5,508 nucleotides of DNA from JADGGV01 sp035715725 (GTDB lineage: Bacteria; Gemmatimonadota; Gemmatimonadetes; Longimicrobiales; RSA9). The stretch lies in assembly GCA_035715725.1 (NCBI GenBank), contig DASTKT010000221.1, positions 1 through 5,508 on the forward strand, written 5' to 3'. The position numbers and the translations under genes were made by a program. Under the pieces are notes generated by a model. The model did no database searches. It was not told the origin of the DNA and saw nothing but the letters and a program-made list of their open reading frames with translations. Of this stretch, positions 5,021-5,508 are shown one piece after another. How positions within the stretch are numbered: the stretch's first letter is position 1; the number at the start of each line of letters is the position of its first letter.

Positions 5021-5508
5021 GCGGGCGGCGCGAGCTATCGACCCGCCCGGGCGCACGGAACGAGCCCGAGCCCGTGCCAAGCGCCGCAGGCGCGGAGCCC
5101 GAGCCCGCCTCCAAGTCACCAGACGGGCTCGGGCTGAGGCTCGGGCTCGGGCTCGAAACGGCAAACGCCGTCATCGCCATTCACGGGCTGACGAAGGAGT
5201 ACCGCCTGGGCGCGGAGACCGTCCGCGCGCTGCGCGGCGTGGACCTGGTCGTCGCGAGGAACGAGTACGTGGCCATCATGGGCCCGTCGGGCTCGGGGAA
5301 GTCCACGTTCATGAACCTGATCGGCTGCCTGGACACGCCGAGCGCGGGCGAGTACTGGCTGAACGGCCAGCCGGTGGCGCACCTGAGCGACGACGAGCTG
5401 GCGCGGATCCGCAACAAGGAGATCGGCTTCGTCTTCCAGACCTTCAACCTGCTGCCGCGGGCGACGGCGCTGCACAACGTGGAGCTGCCGCTGATCTATG
5501 CGGGAGTC
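5017..5508 (+). CDS. MacB/LolD-type ABC transporter ATP-binding protein (truncated by right edge)
   Basis: 164 codons are visible. From residue 52 the sequence is a standard MacB/LolD-group nucleotide-binding domain: 'IHGLTKEYRLGAETVRALRGVDL' (55-77), Walker A 'GPSGSGKST' (89-97), 'NLIGCLDTPSAGEYWLNG' and the Q-loop 'GFVFQTFNLLPRATALHNVELPL' with Gln141. The signature, Walker B and any fused permease lie beyond the window. It should power export of a drug, peptide or lipid through the TolC partner encoded just upstream. The GTG at 5017 overlaps the TolC stop and has GGGAGG 5 nt upstream. Residues 1-51 are not part of the fold. They are low-complexity (EPEPV, EPEPA, GLGLRLGLGL) and come largely from the palindromic repeat at 5061-5155. 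A MacA-like adaptor was not found and may be downstream. Confidence 0.93.
   Translation, partial: MSGRRELSTRPGARNEPEPVPSAAGAEPEPASKSPDGLGLRLGLGLETANAVIAIHGLTKEYRLGAETVRALRGVDLVVARNEYVAIMGPSGSGKSTFMNLIGCLDTPSAGEYWLNGQPVAHLSDDELARIRNKEIGFVFQTFNLLPRATALHNVELPLIYAGV
5061..5155. repeat. Palindromic repeat inside the ABC ATPase coding region, potential three-way junction
   Basis: GAGCCCGAGCCCG occurs twice (5062-5074, 5095-5107). Its reverse complement occurs once perfectly (5142-5154) and once with one mismatch (5124-5136). Nested pairing gives an outer 14-bp stem (5061-5074 with 5142-5155) and an inner 12-bp stem (5096-5107 with 5124-5135). A small hairpin GCGCC-GCA-GGCGC (5081-5093) sits between them. 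The frame is open through the whole element and encodes EPEP- and GLGL-type residues. It looks like a mobile or expanding palindromic element inserted at the junction of two operon genes. Confidence 0.75.

Noticed and set aside
3065..5164. 699-codon open minus-strand frame antisense to the anti-sigma candidate, Spy-like, TolC and ABC genes
   Set aside because: The composition is Arg/Leu/His-dominated with no domain, as expected opposite GC-rich coding sequence. The plus-strand genes explain the region.
1..5508. tRNA, rRNA, transposase or insertion-sequence ends
   Set aside because: No cloverleaf-type sequence, rRNA motif, transposase motif or paired terminal repeats with target duplication was seen on either strand.

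Overview
The window is very GC-rich throughout. Its genes use mainly G/C-ending codons, and Shine-Dalgarno motifs (AGGAG, GGAGG, GGGAGG) precede most starts. The outer-membrane TolC-family protein shows that the host has a double membrane. The combination of a TolC/MacB-type export operon, an ECF sigma factor, a Spy/CpxP-like protein and GC-rich low-complexity insertions would fit a Gemmatimonadota-like bacterium. That taxonomic guess is inference, because no rRNA or marker gene is present.

Left part (1-850). A short open frame runs off the left edge on the minus strand (1-87, unidentified). Divergent from it is a small SnoaL/NTF2-fold protein on the plus strand (312-677). This gene converges on a membrane-anchored lytic transglycosylase on the minus strand (847-1626). 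The 170-bp gap between them is packed with GC-rich hairpins that probably end transcription from one or both sides.

Middle (1627-2235). About 600 bp hold no convincing gene. The stretch begins with a locally AT-richer segment carrying an interrupted dyad (1728-1754). It continues as extremely GC-rich sequence with a 23-bp tandem duplication and a long-range inverted repeat. It ends at the start of the sigma-factor gene.

Right part (2236-5508). Five plus-strand genes are tightly packed and probably form one operon. They are an ECF sigma factor, a small single-pass membrane protein in the anti-sigma position (2-nt gap), a membrane-anchored Spy/CpxP-like protein with LTxxQ-type motifs (ATGA overlap), a TolC-family outer-membrane factor, and a MacB/LolD-type ABC ATPase (GTGA overlap with TolC; cut by the right edge). 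The layout suggests an envelope-stress or metal/drug-responsive sigma module driving a tripartite exporter. The periplasmic adaptor and permease are not in the window and are probably downstream.

The most unusual element is a 95-bp palindromic repeat (5061-5155) inside the N-terminal coding region of the ABC ATPase. It could fold into a three-way junction in the mRNA and is necessarily translated, giving the ATPase an unusual EPEP/GLGL low-complexity leader. A second oddity is a five-unit heptad repeat at the cytoplasmic N-terminus of the lytic transglycosylase.
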